Shown here: piece by piece, positions 5,871 through 11,669 of the stretch | Position numbering within the stretch: the stretch's first letter is position 1 | Layout of the letters: the number at the start of each line of letters is the position of its first letter | Source: CAZPZR01 sp964591105 | Lineage (GTDB): Bacteria > Bacillota > Clostridia > Lachnospirales > Lachnospiraceae | Assembly (NCBI GenBank): GCA_964591105.1 | Contig: CAZPZR010000056.1 | Coordinates: 1 to 11,669 of the forward strand | DNA length: 11,669 nt | Direction: 5' to 3' | Position numbers and translations under genes: made by a program | The notes under the pieces: generated by a model | Seen by the model: only the letters and a program-made list of their open reading frames with translations | What the model was told of the DNA's origin: nothing | Database searches by the model: none

Positions 5871-6863
5871 TTATCTTTCACCAAGTGTTGCAACCATCAC
5901 TGCTTTGATTGTGTGCATACGGTTTTCCGCTTCGTCAAATACTTTAGACTGTGGGCATTCAAATACTTCATCTGTAACTTCCATATCTTCCACACCAAAT
6001 CTAGCTTTGATATCGCGTCCTACGATTGTTTCCTGGTCATGGAATGCTGGCAGACAGTGAAGGAAAATTGCCTGTTCTCCTGCATTTCTCATAACATCCA
6101 TCGTTACCTTGTATGGAGAAAGTTCACGAATTCTTTCTTCCCACACTTCATCTGGCTCACCCATGGATACCCATACATCTGTGTAGATAACGTCTGCACC
6201 CTTTGTTCCGGCTTCCACATCGTCCGTCAATGTGATTGTTGCGCCGCTCTCTTTTGCATACTCTTCACACTCTGCAACTAACTGAGCATTTGGGAAATAT
6301 TTTTCTGTTGTACAAGCAACGAAATCCATTCCCATCTTTGCACATGCGATCATCAGAGAATTTCCCATGTTATATCTTGCATCGCCCATGTATACAAGCT
6401 TGATTCCTTTTAATCTTCCGAAATGTTCGCGAATAGTCAGCATATCTGCCAACATCTGTGTTGGATGATATTCATTCGTCAAACCGTTCCAAACTGGCAC
6501 GCCTGCATATTTTGCAAGTTCTTCTACGATTTCCTGTCCGTCTCCACGATACTCAATTCCATCAAACATACGTCCAAGTACGCGTGCAGTATCTTTGATA
6601 CTTTCTTTCTTTCCAATCTGTGAACTTGCTGGCTCAAGATATGTAGTTCCCATGCCCATGTCATGCGCTGCTACCTCGAAAGAACATCTTGTTCTTGTAC
6701 TTGTCTTCGCAAAAATAAGTGCTACATTCATTCCTTTATACTTGTCGATCAAAATACCATTCTTCTTTTTGCTTTTCAGGTCAGCGGCAAGGTCAAGCAT
6801 GTATTCAATTTCTGCTGGTGTAAAATCTTTGAGTGTTAAAAAGTGTCTTCCTTTTAAATCCAT
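5871..6863 (-). CDS. argF: Ornithine carbamoyltransferase
   Basis: This enzyme joins carbamoyl phosphate and ornithine to give citrulline and phosphate in arginine synthesis; related enzymes run the reaction backwards in the arginine deiminase pathway. The 330 residues are full length. The carbamoyl phosphate loop STRTR is at 55-59, HPTQ at 133-136, the ornithine-side loop DVWVSMG at 229-235, and HCLP with the catalytic-site Cys at 269-272. The start has AAGGG 7 nt upstream. No other arginine gene is in the window, so whether it is anabolic or catabolic cannot be decided from context. It is the first gene of the argF-birA-small protein-coaX-dusB string and has its own promoter. Its stop codon is directly adjacent to the birA ATG. 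Confidence 0.97.
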   Translation of the reverse strand: MDLKGRHFLTLKDFTPAEIEYMLDLAADLKSKKKNGILIDKYKGMNVALIFAKTSTRTRCSFEVAAHDMGMGTTYLEPASSQIGKKESIKDTARVLGRMFDGIEYRGDGQEIVEELAKYAGVPVWNGLTNEYHPTQMLADMLTIREHFGRLKGIKLVYMGDARYNMGNSLMIACAKMGMDFVACTTEKYFPNAQLVAECEEYAKESGATITLTDDVEAGTKGADVIYTDVWVSMGEPDEVWEERIRELSPYKVTMDVMRNAGEQAIFLHCLPAFHDQETIVGRDIKARFGVEDMEVTDEVFECPQSKVFDEAENRMHTIKAVMVATLGER

Positions 6864-6898
6864 ATCTTTACCCTTCTTTCAAATAAAGTCATATACTT

Positions 6899-6927
6899 TT
6901 TATATACCATTTCTGTCAAATGGTCAA
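6899..6927 (-). promoter_or_regulatory. Promoter of argF
   Basis: The minus strand reads TTGACC (6922-6927), a 17-nt spacer and TATAAA (6899-6904). Transcription would start near 6892, giving a leader of about 29 nt. The -35 element overlaps the TGA stop of the SPFH gene. The spacer holds a dyad that might serve as an operator. Confidence 0.75.
6906..6924. promoter_or_regulatory. Dyad ACCATTT-CTGTC-AAATGGT within the argF promoter
   Basis: Perfect 7-bp arms around a 5-nt centre lie between the -35 and -10 elements of argF, starting at the SPFH stop codon. The position suits a repressor operator. It does not look like the known ArgR box (tandem half-sites resembling TGAATAATTATTCA). It is not followed by a T tract, so it is unlikely to be a terminator for the SPFH gene. 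Confidence 0.4.
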
Positions 6928-7853
6928 TCGCTTATTTCGCCCAATGACTTCACAAGGCCTGCGATTCCCTGAATTTCTGATGGAATAATGATCTTCGTTG
7001 CCTTTCCATCTGCTGCCTTTTCAAATGCTTCCAGGCTCTTCATCGTAAGCACTGCTTCGTCTGCTCCTGCTTCTTTCAGGAAACGGATACCATCTGCATT
7101 CGCCTGCTGTACCTTCAAGATTGCTTCCGCTTCACCTTCTGCCTCACGGATCATGGCTTCTTTCTGTGCTTCTGCACGAAGGATCGCTGCCTGTTTTTCC
7201 GCTTCTGCATCAAGAATTGCAGATTCCTTCTTACCTTCTGCAACCAGGATGGTAGATTTCTTTTCACCTTCTGCACGGAGAATAGCTTCTCGTCTTTCAC
7301 GTTCTGCCTTCATCTGTTTTTCCATGGCATCCTGAATTGCTGCTGGAGGAATAATATTTTTCAATTCTACTCGATTTACCTTAATTCCCCAAGGATCTGT
7401 CGCCACATCAAGAGATGCTCTCATCTTTGTATTGATGGTTTCTCTAGAGGTCAATGTCTGGTCAAGTTCCAAATCACCGATAATATTACGGAGCGTTGTT
7501 GCTGTCAGATTTTCAATTGCCATAATTGGATTGGCAACACCATAGCAGAATAACTTTGGATCCGTTATCTGATAGAACACAACCGTATCAATTCTCATGG
7601 TTACATTATCTTTTGTGATTACTGGCTGTGGAGCAAAGTCAACAACCTGTTCTTTCAGGTCCACTCTTCTTGCCACACGGTCGATAATTGGCATTTTAAA
7701 ATGAATTCCCGTACTCCAAGTTGCCTGATATGCACCAAGTCGTTCTACAACCAATGCCTGAGCCTGTCGAACAATCTTCACACATGAAATCAATGTCATA
7801 ACAATGACAATTACAAGAATTAACCCTAACATACTTCCAAAAATTGCTAACAT
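6924..7853 (-). CDS. SPFH (stomatin/slipin-like, band 7) membrane protein
   Basis: SPFH proteins form large ring-shaped membrane oligomers that organise membrane microdomains and often control proteases or other membrane proteins. The 309 residues show an N-terminal membrane segment (about 4-25), an SPFH/band 7 domain (about 27-180, with VVERLGAYQATWSTGIHFK, and later LDQTLTSRE and WGIKVNRVELK) and a long Ala/Glu/Lys-rich coiled coil. The coil contains five 11-residue repeats (188-242, pattern xxAILRAEGEK). A hydrophobic C-terminal patch IQGIAGLVKSLGEI ends the protein. The layout is that of QmcA/YbbK-type slipins. It overlaps the upstream NfeD-like gene by 7 nt, with its AAAGGAGG lying inside that gene, the classic NfeD-SPFH pairing. 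Confidence 0.95.
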   Translation of the reverse strand: MLAIFGSMLGLILVIVIVMTLISCVKIVRQAQALVVERLGAYQATWSTGIHFKMPIIDRVARRVDLKEQVVDFAPQPVITKDNVTMRIDTVVFYQITDPKLFCYGVANPIMAIENLTATTLRNIIGDLELDQTLTSRETINTKMRASLDVATDPWGIKVNRVELKNIIPPAAIQDAMEKQMKAERERREAILRAEGEKKSTILVAEGKKESAILDAEAEKQAAILRAEAQKEAMIREAEGEAEAILKVQQANADGIRFLKEAGADEAVLTMKSLEAFEKAADGKATKIIIPSEIQGIAGLVKSLGEISD

Positions 7854-8281
7854 CCCTGTACCTCCTTTTCACGTACAATTAATTTCACACCTTGAATTCC
7901 GTCTACCACGACTACCTTATCTTTGGCAATCTTTCCATCCGGTTCATCGGTCTTAGCAGACCACTCCATTCCTTGAATTTCTACTCGTCCTGCGGACTGC
8001 ATCGTATCAATCGCTTCCGTCACAATCGCATACTGACCAATCAATGCCTCTGCATTCGTTTTTGCTCGTTCCTGATTGAAATACTTTACTGCAATCGGTC
8101 GTGTCATTGCAAACAATAGCACAGACGCAATCAAAAATACTGCCACCTGTACGTAAAATCCAAAACCGATGATTGCAAATACAAATGCAACCAATGCTCC
8201 TAATGCGAACCAAATGGTTGTAAGACCAAGAGTAACGATTTCTATGATTAGTAATGCCACAAATATTGCTAACCAATACAT
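7847..8281 (-). CDS. NfeD-like membrane protein
   Basis: NfeD proteins are small membrane proteins encoded next to SPFH genes. Their soluble OB-fold domain is thought to bind or tune the SPFH ring. The 144 residues comprise hydrophobic segments at about 2-20, 22-40 and 44-60 (short hairpin-like membrane part), then MTRPIAVKYF at the membrane boundary and an OB-fold domain from about 78 to 140 (LIGQYAIVTEAID ... GRVEIQGMEWSAKTD ... VVVVDGIQGVKLIVRE). It is the short form, without the N-terminal ClpP-like protease domain of long NfeD. AAAGGAGG lies 10 nt before the ATG. It is 38 nt downstream of the methyltransferase gene with no promoter visible between them, so it is likely cotranscribed. Confidence 0.92.
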   Translation of the reverse strand: MYWLAIFVALLIIEIVTLGLTTIWFALGALVAFVFAIIGFGFYVQVAVFLIASVLLFAMTRPIAVKYFNQERAKTNAEALIGQYAIVTEAIDTMQSAGRVEIQGMEWSAKTDEPDGKIAKDKVVVVDGIQGVKLIVREKEVQGC

Positions 8282-8319
8282 TCCGCGCCAGCCTCCTTTC
8301 TTCTCAGCTCTCGTTTCAT

Positions 8320-9114
8320 CTATACGTGTCTTCGTTGTCTTGCCGCTTCAAACATCAACACAGAAGCAGCAATCGCCGCATTCAATGATTCCACTTCACC
8401 GCACATTGGAATTCGGATATAACAGTCAGACAAGTCTGCAATCTGATCTCGCAAACCATTTCCCTCGTTTCCAATCATAAATGCACATGCACCAGAGTAA
8501 TCCTCTTCATCATATGCACGTTTTCCGTCCAGGTGAGCTGCAAAAGTGCGAACACCGTGAGATTTTAATTCTTCAATTGCCTCTGCCAGATTCTCCGCAT
8601 AATAAAATGGCATTCGGTAAATGGATCCCATCGTAGAACGGATAACCTTCGGATTGTAAATGTCTACGGTATCTCTACTCATCACAATTCCCGTAACTCC
8701 AGCTCCCTCTGCCGTACGAAGAATTGTTCCAAGATTTCCTGGATCCTGCAACTGATCCAGAACCAGAAGCATCGGACTTTTTTCACTCTTCATGATGCTA
8801 TCCAATGAATAATTCATCTGTCTTACTACACAGAGTACTCCCTGTGGTGTCTTCGTATCTGATACATAATCAAACACCGTATCTGAAAATACTTCCAACT
8901 TCGCGTTGCTTCCCTGCAACACTCGGTCTACAGTTTTCTTTTCTTTTTTATAAAAAGTCTCTGACACAAACACCTCTAACAGATGTTCCTTTGGTGTCTC
9001 CACAAACATTCGAATTCCTTCTACTAAAAAAACTTTTTCTTCATCTCTTGCTTTTCTTTTTTTCTTTAAATTCACAAGATTCTTTACTTTCGCATTTGAA
9101 GTACTTGTAATCAT
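8320..9114 (-). CDS. TrmH/SpoU-family RNA 2'-O-methyltransferase
   Basis: The protein belongs to the SPOUT class of S-adenosylmethionine-dependent methyltransferases with a trefoil knot, which methylate ribose 2'-OH in rRNA or tRNA. The 264 residues have an N-terminal substrate-binding domain (about 1-100, basic start ending in FLVEGIRM) and then the three SpoU motifs: DQLQDPGNLGTILRTAEG (120-137), IGNEGNGL (214-221) and IPMCGEVESLNAAIAAS (235-251). The exact target nucleotide cannot be read from the sequence; 23S rRNA is the usual guess for this subgroup. I prefer the ATG at 9114, with AAGGCGG 8 nt upstream. The in-frame ATG at 9138 would sit only about 10 nt from the predicted transcription start and lacks a good ribosome binding site. 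Confidence 0.94.
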   Translation of the reverse strand: MITSTSNAKVKNLVNLKKKRKARDEEKVFLVEGIRMFVETPKEHLLEVFVSETFYKKEKKTVDRVLQGSNAKLEVFSDTVFDYVSDTKTPQGVLCVVRQMNYSLDSIMKSEKSPMLLVLDQLQDPGNLGTILRTAEGAGVTGIVMSRDTVDIYNPKVIRSTMGSIYRMPFYYAENLAEAIEELKSHGVRTFAAHLDGKRAYDEEDYSGACAFMIGNEGNGLRDQIADLSDCYIRIPMCGEVESLNAAIAASVLMFEAARQRRHV

Positions 9115-9155
9115 ACTATTTACCGCCTTTATCTTCATTGTTACTGATACCTTAG

Positions 9156-9185
9156 ATTATATCTTATTCCTAACCAGCATCACAA
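9156..9185 (-). promoter_or_regulatory. Promoter of the methyltransferase-NfeD-SPFH unit
   Basis: The minus strand reads TTGTGA (9180-9185), an 18-nt spacer and TATAAT (9156-9161). A very AT-rich stretch at about 9193-9220, including TATTAATTAATA, lies just upstream of the -35 and could act as an UP element. The predicted start near 9149 gives a leader of about 35 nt to the ATG at 9114. Confidence 0.75.
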
Positions 9186-9263
9186 CGTTTTCTATTAATT
9201 TTTAATATTAATTAATACTTTTGCAAAAAACAACACAATTTCGTAACCTTTTCCCTACTTTAG

Positions 9264-9296
9264 AAAAAGAAGCAGCCGTTCGCAAACAGCCGCTTC
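9264..9296 (-). terminator. Intrinsic terminator of the kinase-regulator operon
   Basis: On the minus strand GAAGCGGCTGTT and AACGGCTGCTTC form a 12-bp stem (two G-U pairs) with the loop TGCG, followed by TTTTT. It begins 6 nt after the response regulator stop codon. Confidence 0.93.
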
Positions 9297-9302
9297 CTAG
9301 TT

Positions 9303-9992
9303 TTACATCTTAAATCGGTAACCAACACCCCAGATTGTCTCAATATACTGTGGATTGGATGTATCCATTTCCACTTTTTCTCGAATTTTTTTAATATGCA
9401 CTGTAACAGTAGCAATATCTCCGATGGATTCCATATCCCAGATTTCGCGGAAGAGTTCTTCCTTCGTATATACATGGTTTGGATGGCTTGCGAGGAATGT
9501 CAACAGATCAAATTCCTTTGTGGTAAATGTCTTTTCCTCTCCATTGATCCACACACGTCTTGCAGTTGTATCAATTTTCAATCCGCGAATCTCAATAATC
9601 TTGTTCTTTTCAATCGCACTTCCTGTCAATCTGTCGTAACGTGCAAGGTGCGCTTTGACTCTCGCTACAAGTTCACTTGGACTAAATGGCTTTGTCATAT
9701 AGTCATCTGCTCCAAGTCCGAGACCACGAATCTTATCGATGTCATCTTTTTTCGCTGACACCATAATAATCGGTGTATTTTTTACATCACGAATCTGTCT
9801 GCAAATGTCAAATCCATCAATACCTGGAAGCATCAAATCCAAAATAAATAAATCATAATCTTCCTTCAACGCTTTCAGAAGACCACTTGCTCCATCATTT
9901 GCAACTTCTACTTTAAATCCGCTTAATTCTAAATAATCTCTTTCTAGATCTGCAATCGCCACTTCATCTTCTACGATTAATATTCTACTCAT
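9303..9992 (-). CDS. OmpR/PhoB-family response regulator
   Basis: This is a DNA-binding transcription regulator, activated by phosphate transfer from the kinase encoded just upstream. The 229 residues hold a receiver domain (1-120) with the acidic pair E8/D9, phospho-acceptor D52 in the sequence FILDLMLPGIDG, S79 and K101 (YMTKPF). A winged-helix DNA-binding domain follows (about 130-229), with FTTKEFDLLTFLASHPNHVY, the recognition region TVTVHIKKIREKVE and the terminal wing IWGVGYRF. Its ATG lies inside the last codons of the kinase gene (8-nt overlap), and its AGGAGGT site is also in that gene, so translation is coupled. Target genes cannot be inferred from this window. Confidence 0.97.
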   Translation of the reverse strand: MSRILIVEDEVAIADLERDYLELSGFKVEVANDGASGLLKALKEDYDLFILDLMLPGIDGFDICRQIRDVKNTPIIMVSAKKDDIDKIRGLGLGADDYMTKPFSPSELVARVKAHLARYDRLTGSAIEKNKIIEIRGLKIDTTARRVWINGEEKTFTTKEFDLLTFLASHPNHVYTKEELFREIWDMESIGDIATVTVHIKKIREKVEMDTSNPQYIETIWGVGYRFKM

Positions 9993-11481
9993 GGTTTGGT
10001 ACCTCCTGATATTTTCTCAACACAAAATACATGGTCGTTCCTGTATTCTCTCTGCTGGTCGCCCATATCTTTCCGCCATGTTCTTCCACAATCTTTTTCA
10101 CAATGGATAAGCCAATTCCACTTCCGCCTCTAGTCGAATTTCTCGAAGCGTCTGTGCGATAGAAACGATCAAAGATATTCGGCAGTTCTTTTGCCGCAAT
10201 TCCTTTTCCATTGTCTTCAATTTCCACCTGGACAAAATCACCCACATCTTTGATGCGCAGATTGATTCTGCCAAACTCTTTGTCCATATATTTCACAGAG
10301 TTATTAATAATATTGTGAATCACTCGACTGATTTGTTCTGCATCCGCAATAATTTTGACATCCTCTGCCACATAATTAAAGAAACCAAATTGTACATTTC
10401 TTGCATCTAATTCCATAGACAAGTCTTCTGCACAATCATTGAAATAATCATTCACAGATAAGATATTAAAATTGTATGGTATTCTATTTGTATCAATCTT
10501 TGAATACAACGTAAGCTCGTTGATCAGCGTATCCATCTCACTTGCCTTGTTGTAAATGGTTCTCACATATCTTCCAACCTTCTCTGGTGTATCTGCAACA
10601 CCATCCATAATACCTTCCGCATATCCCTTGATCGTCGTCACCGGAGTCTTCAAGTCATGAGAAATATTACTAATCAGCTCTTTACTCTGCTTGTCAAACA
10701 GGATTTTCTCCTCTGCACTATCCTTCAGACGCTTTCTCATATCCTCCAAATCTCTGCTAAGATCTCCGAATTCGTCCTTTGCGTCCGTATAAATTTCAAA
10801 ATCAAGATTTCCATCTCGGATATTCTTCGCTGCTGTCTGCATCTTTGCCAAAGGCTGCATAACACTTCGATAAATCCAAAGCACCAGACCGAGCGCCGTC
10901 AAAATCAATACAAATGCAATACCAAACAGCATATCAACCATCAATTCTTCCACTTCCGGAATTACATTTACCACATCCACAACAATGAATGCGCTTCCAA
11001 GGTCTCCATCACTGTACTCAAAGTCAATCTGTTTTACCATCGCATGTGCGTCACCGCCCAGATAAATCCCATTTTCCGAAGCAGTACGGACACCATCATA
11101 TTCTGGCAGATGCTCGATAACACTCTTCGTATTATCGTCTTCTTCTCCCATGAAAATAATGGTCTGATCTTTTCTCACAAGGAGATAGGTTCCTTTTTCT
11201 TCCAATTTCGCATTAAAGTCTTCCAAATAAGTGGCATCCTGCATCAAATCTGGGTTTTCTCGAATCACACCACAAAGTTCTGTGCAGTTCTTTTCAGTCA
11301 CTCTTGATAAAATCTGTACAGAACTTGAAAATGTCTCCATCGATGTTTCCTGAATTCCGTACGTTTTTTCAATCGTACTCAGCGAAAATTTTCCTAATAT
11401 CATAAGCATTGTCCCCGACAGGATAATCGGGATCAAAACAATCGTAAAAAATGCTACTAACAATCGGGTTTTTAATTTCAT
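9985..11481 (-). CDS. Membrane sensor histidine kinase (HAMP-HisKA-HATPase)
   Basis: This is the sensor half of a two-component system, acting at the cytoplasmic membrane. The 498 residues read as follows: transmembrane segment 1 (about 7-29), an extracytoplasmic sensor domain (about 30-182), transmembrane segment 2 (about 183-204), HAMP linker (about 205-256), dimerisation/phospho-acceptor domain with H275 in SNISHDLKTP, then the ATP-binding domain with N box HNIINNSVKY (389-398), G1 DNGKGI (423-428), F box FDRFYR (437-442) and G2 GGSGIGL (452-458). All catalytic motifs are intact. The sensor domain carries a C66-x3-C70 pair (NCTELC) and no ligand-binding family that I can name. GGAGG lies 8 nt before the ATG. 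Kinase before regulator is the less common order. Confidence 0.96.
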   Translation of the reverse strand: MKLKTRLLVAFFTIVLIPIILSGTMLMILGKFSLSTIEKTYGIQETSMETFSSSVQILSRVTEKNCTELCGVIRENPDLMQDATYLEDFNAKLEEKGTYLLVRKDQTIIFMGEEDDNTKSVIEHLPEYDGVRTASENGIYLGGDAHAMVKQIDFEYSDGDLGSAFIVVDVVNVIPEVEELMVDMLFGIAFVLILTALGLVLWIYRSVMQPLAKMQTAAKNIRDGNLDFEIYTDAKDEFGDLSRDLEDMRKRLKDSAEEKILFDKQSKELISNISHDLKTPVTTIKGYAEGIMDGVADTPEKVGRYVRTIYNKASEMDTLINELTLYSKIDTNRIPYNFNILSVNDYFNDCAEDLSMELDARNVQFGFFNYVAEDVKIIADAEQISRVIHNIINNSVKYMDKEFGRINLRIKDVGDFVQVEIEDNGKGIAAKELPNIFDRFYRTDASRNSTRGGSGIGLSIVKKIVEEHGGKIWATSRENTGTTMYFVLRKYQEVPNHE

Positions 11482-11500
11482 ACACTCAACCTCCGACTTT

Positions 11501-11509
11501 AGTATAGCA
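11501..11509 (-). promoter_or_regulatory. Extended -10 promoter of the kinase-regulator operon
   Basis: The minus strand reads TGCTATACT, an extended -10 element (TG-n-TATACT), 19 nt upstream of the kinase ATG. No good -35 hexamer is present at the right distance; that space is taken by the metK terminator stem and its T tract. Transcription would start near 11494, leaving a very short leader of about 13 nt that barely contains the GGAGG site. Confidence 0.45.
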
Positions 11510-11540
11510 AAAAAATAGGCGCTTCACACCAAAGCGCCTA
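11509..11540 (-). terminator. Intrinsic terminator of metK
   Basis: On the minus strand TAGGCGCTT (11532-11540) and AAGCGCCTA (11516-11524) form a perfect 9-bp stem with a 7-nt loop, followed by seven T. It starts 18 nt after the metK stop codon. The plus-strand side has no T tract, so it acts only on metK. Confidence 0.95.
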
Positions 11541-11558
11541 TAAACAATTCTAAAAATT

Positions 11559-11669
11559 TTATAAATAAGATTTCAATATTTCTGCTTTATCTGTCTTTTC
11601 CCATGGAAGATCAATATCTGTACGTCCAAAGTGTCCGTAAGCTGCTGTCTGCTTGTAGATTGGTCTTCT
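11559..11669 (-). CDS. metK: S-adenosylmethionine synthetase, C-terminal 36 residues (5' part outside window)
   Basis: Translating the minus strand from the right edge gives 36 codons and a TAA stop. The product contains RPIYKQTAAYGHFGR followed by PWEKTDKAE, the highly conserved C terminus of MetK, which makes S-adenosylmethionine from methionine and ATP in the cytoplasm. Only the tail of the third structural domain is visible, so integrity of the rest of the gene cannot be judged. It is followed by a strong terminator and is not cotranscribed with the kinase gene except by read-through. Its product is the methyl donor for the methyltransferase at 8320-9114, though this is a general metabolic link. 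Confidence 0.96.
   Translation of the reverse strand, partial: RRPIYKQTAAYGHFGRTDIDLPWEKTDKAEILKSYL

Noticed and set aside
10657..11307. Plus-strand open frame of 216 codons opposite the histidine kinase
   Set aside because: It is antisense to an intact kinase with all motifs. Its translation is rich in Cys, His, Ile and Asn with no domain, and no ribosome binding site or promoter was seen.
9303..11481. Kinase/regulator pair as a bacitracin or vancomycin resistance system
   Set aside because: No ABC transporter or resistance gene lies nearby, and the kinase has a large extracytoplasmic sensor domain, unlike BceS-type kinases. The ligand cannot be named.
1..11669. CRISPR array, prophage, defence island or integron
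   Set aside because: No regularly spaced repeats, phage genes, nuclease-helicase clusters or integrase were seen. Every gene is ordinary chromosomal content.

Overview
The window looks like chromosomal DNA of a low-GC, Gram-positive member of the Clostridia, most likely a gut Lachnospiraceae. The reasons are strong AGGAGG-type ribosome binding sites, sigma-A type promoters, short intergenic gaps, the familiar clostridial run birA-coaX-dusB-greA-lysS, and a lysyl-tRNA synthetase carrying an extra C-terminal tRNA-binding domain. This placement is an inference from gene content; no rRNA or other decisive marker is present. All 13 genes that I can support are on the minus strand, so transcription runs from high to low coordinates.

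In transcription order: (1) the 3' end of metK (S-adenosylmethionine synthetase) enters at the right edge and ends in a strong intrinsic terminator. (2) A two-component pair follows, histidine kinase first and OmpR-type response regulator second. They overlap by 8 nt, start from an extended -10 promoter directly behind the metK terminator, and are closed by their own terminator. (3) A SpoU/TrmH-family RNA methyltransferase, an NfeD-like membrane protein and an SPFH (stomatin-like) protein form a second unit with its own promoter. (4) argF (ornithine carbamoyltransferase) has a promoter that overlaps the SPFH stop codon. It leads a string of birA (biotin ligase without a DNA-binding domain), a small uncharacterised protein, coaX (type III pantothenate kinase) and dusB (tRNA-dihydrouridine synthase), closed by a strong terminator. 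(5) greA has a consensus promoter and is followed by a hairpin and then lysS, which reaches almost to the left edge.

Functionally the window is mostly housekeeping. Translation and transcription are served by lysS, dusB, the rRNA/tRNA methyltransferase and greA. Cofactor supply and use are served by coaX, birA and metK. Arginine metabolism is represented by argF, membrane organisation by SPFH/NfeD, and envelope sensing by the kinase/regulator pair. I see no CRISPR array, defence island, prophage or complete transposon. The last ~50 nt at the left edge may be the end of an insertion sequence.

I do not see a clearly new multi-gene system. The most unusual items are a 47-nt perfect palindrome between coaX and dusB, the LysRS fusion, a plus-strand terminator-like hairpin inside the 5' end of birA, a hairpin between greA and lysS that leaves almost no room for a lysS promoter, and the small uncharacterised protein between birA and coaX.
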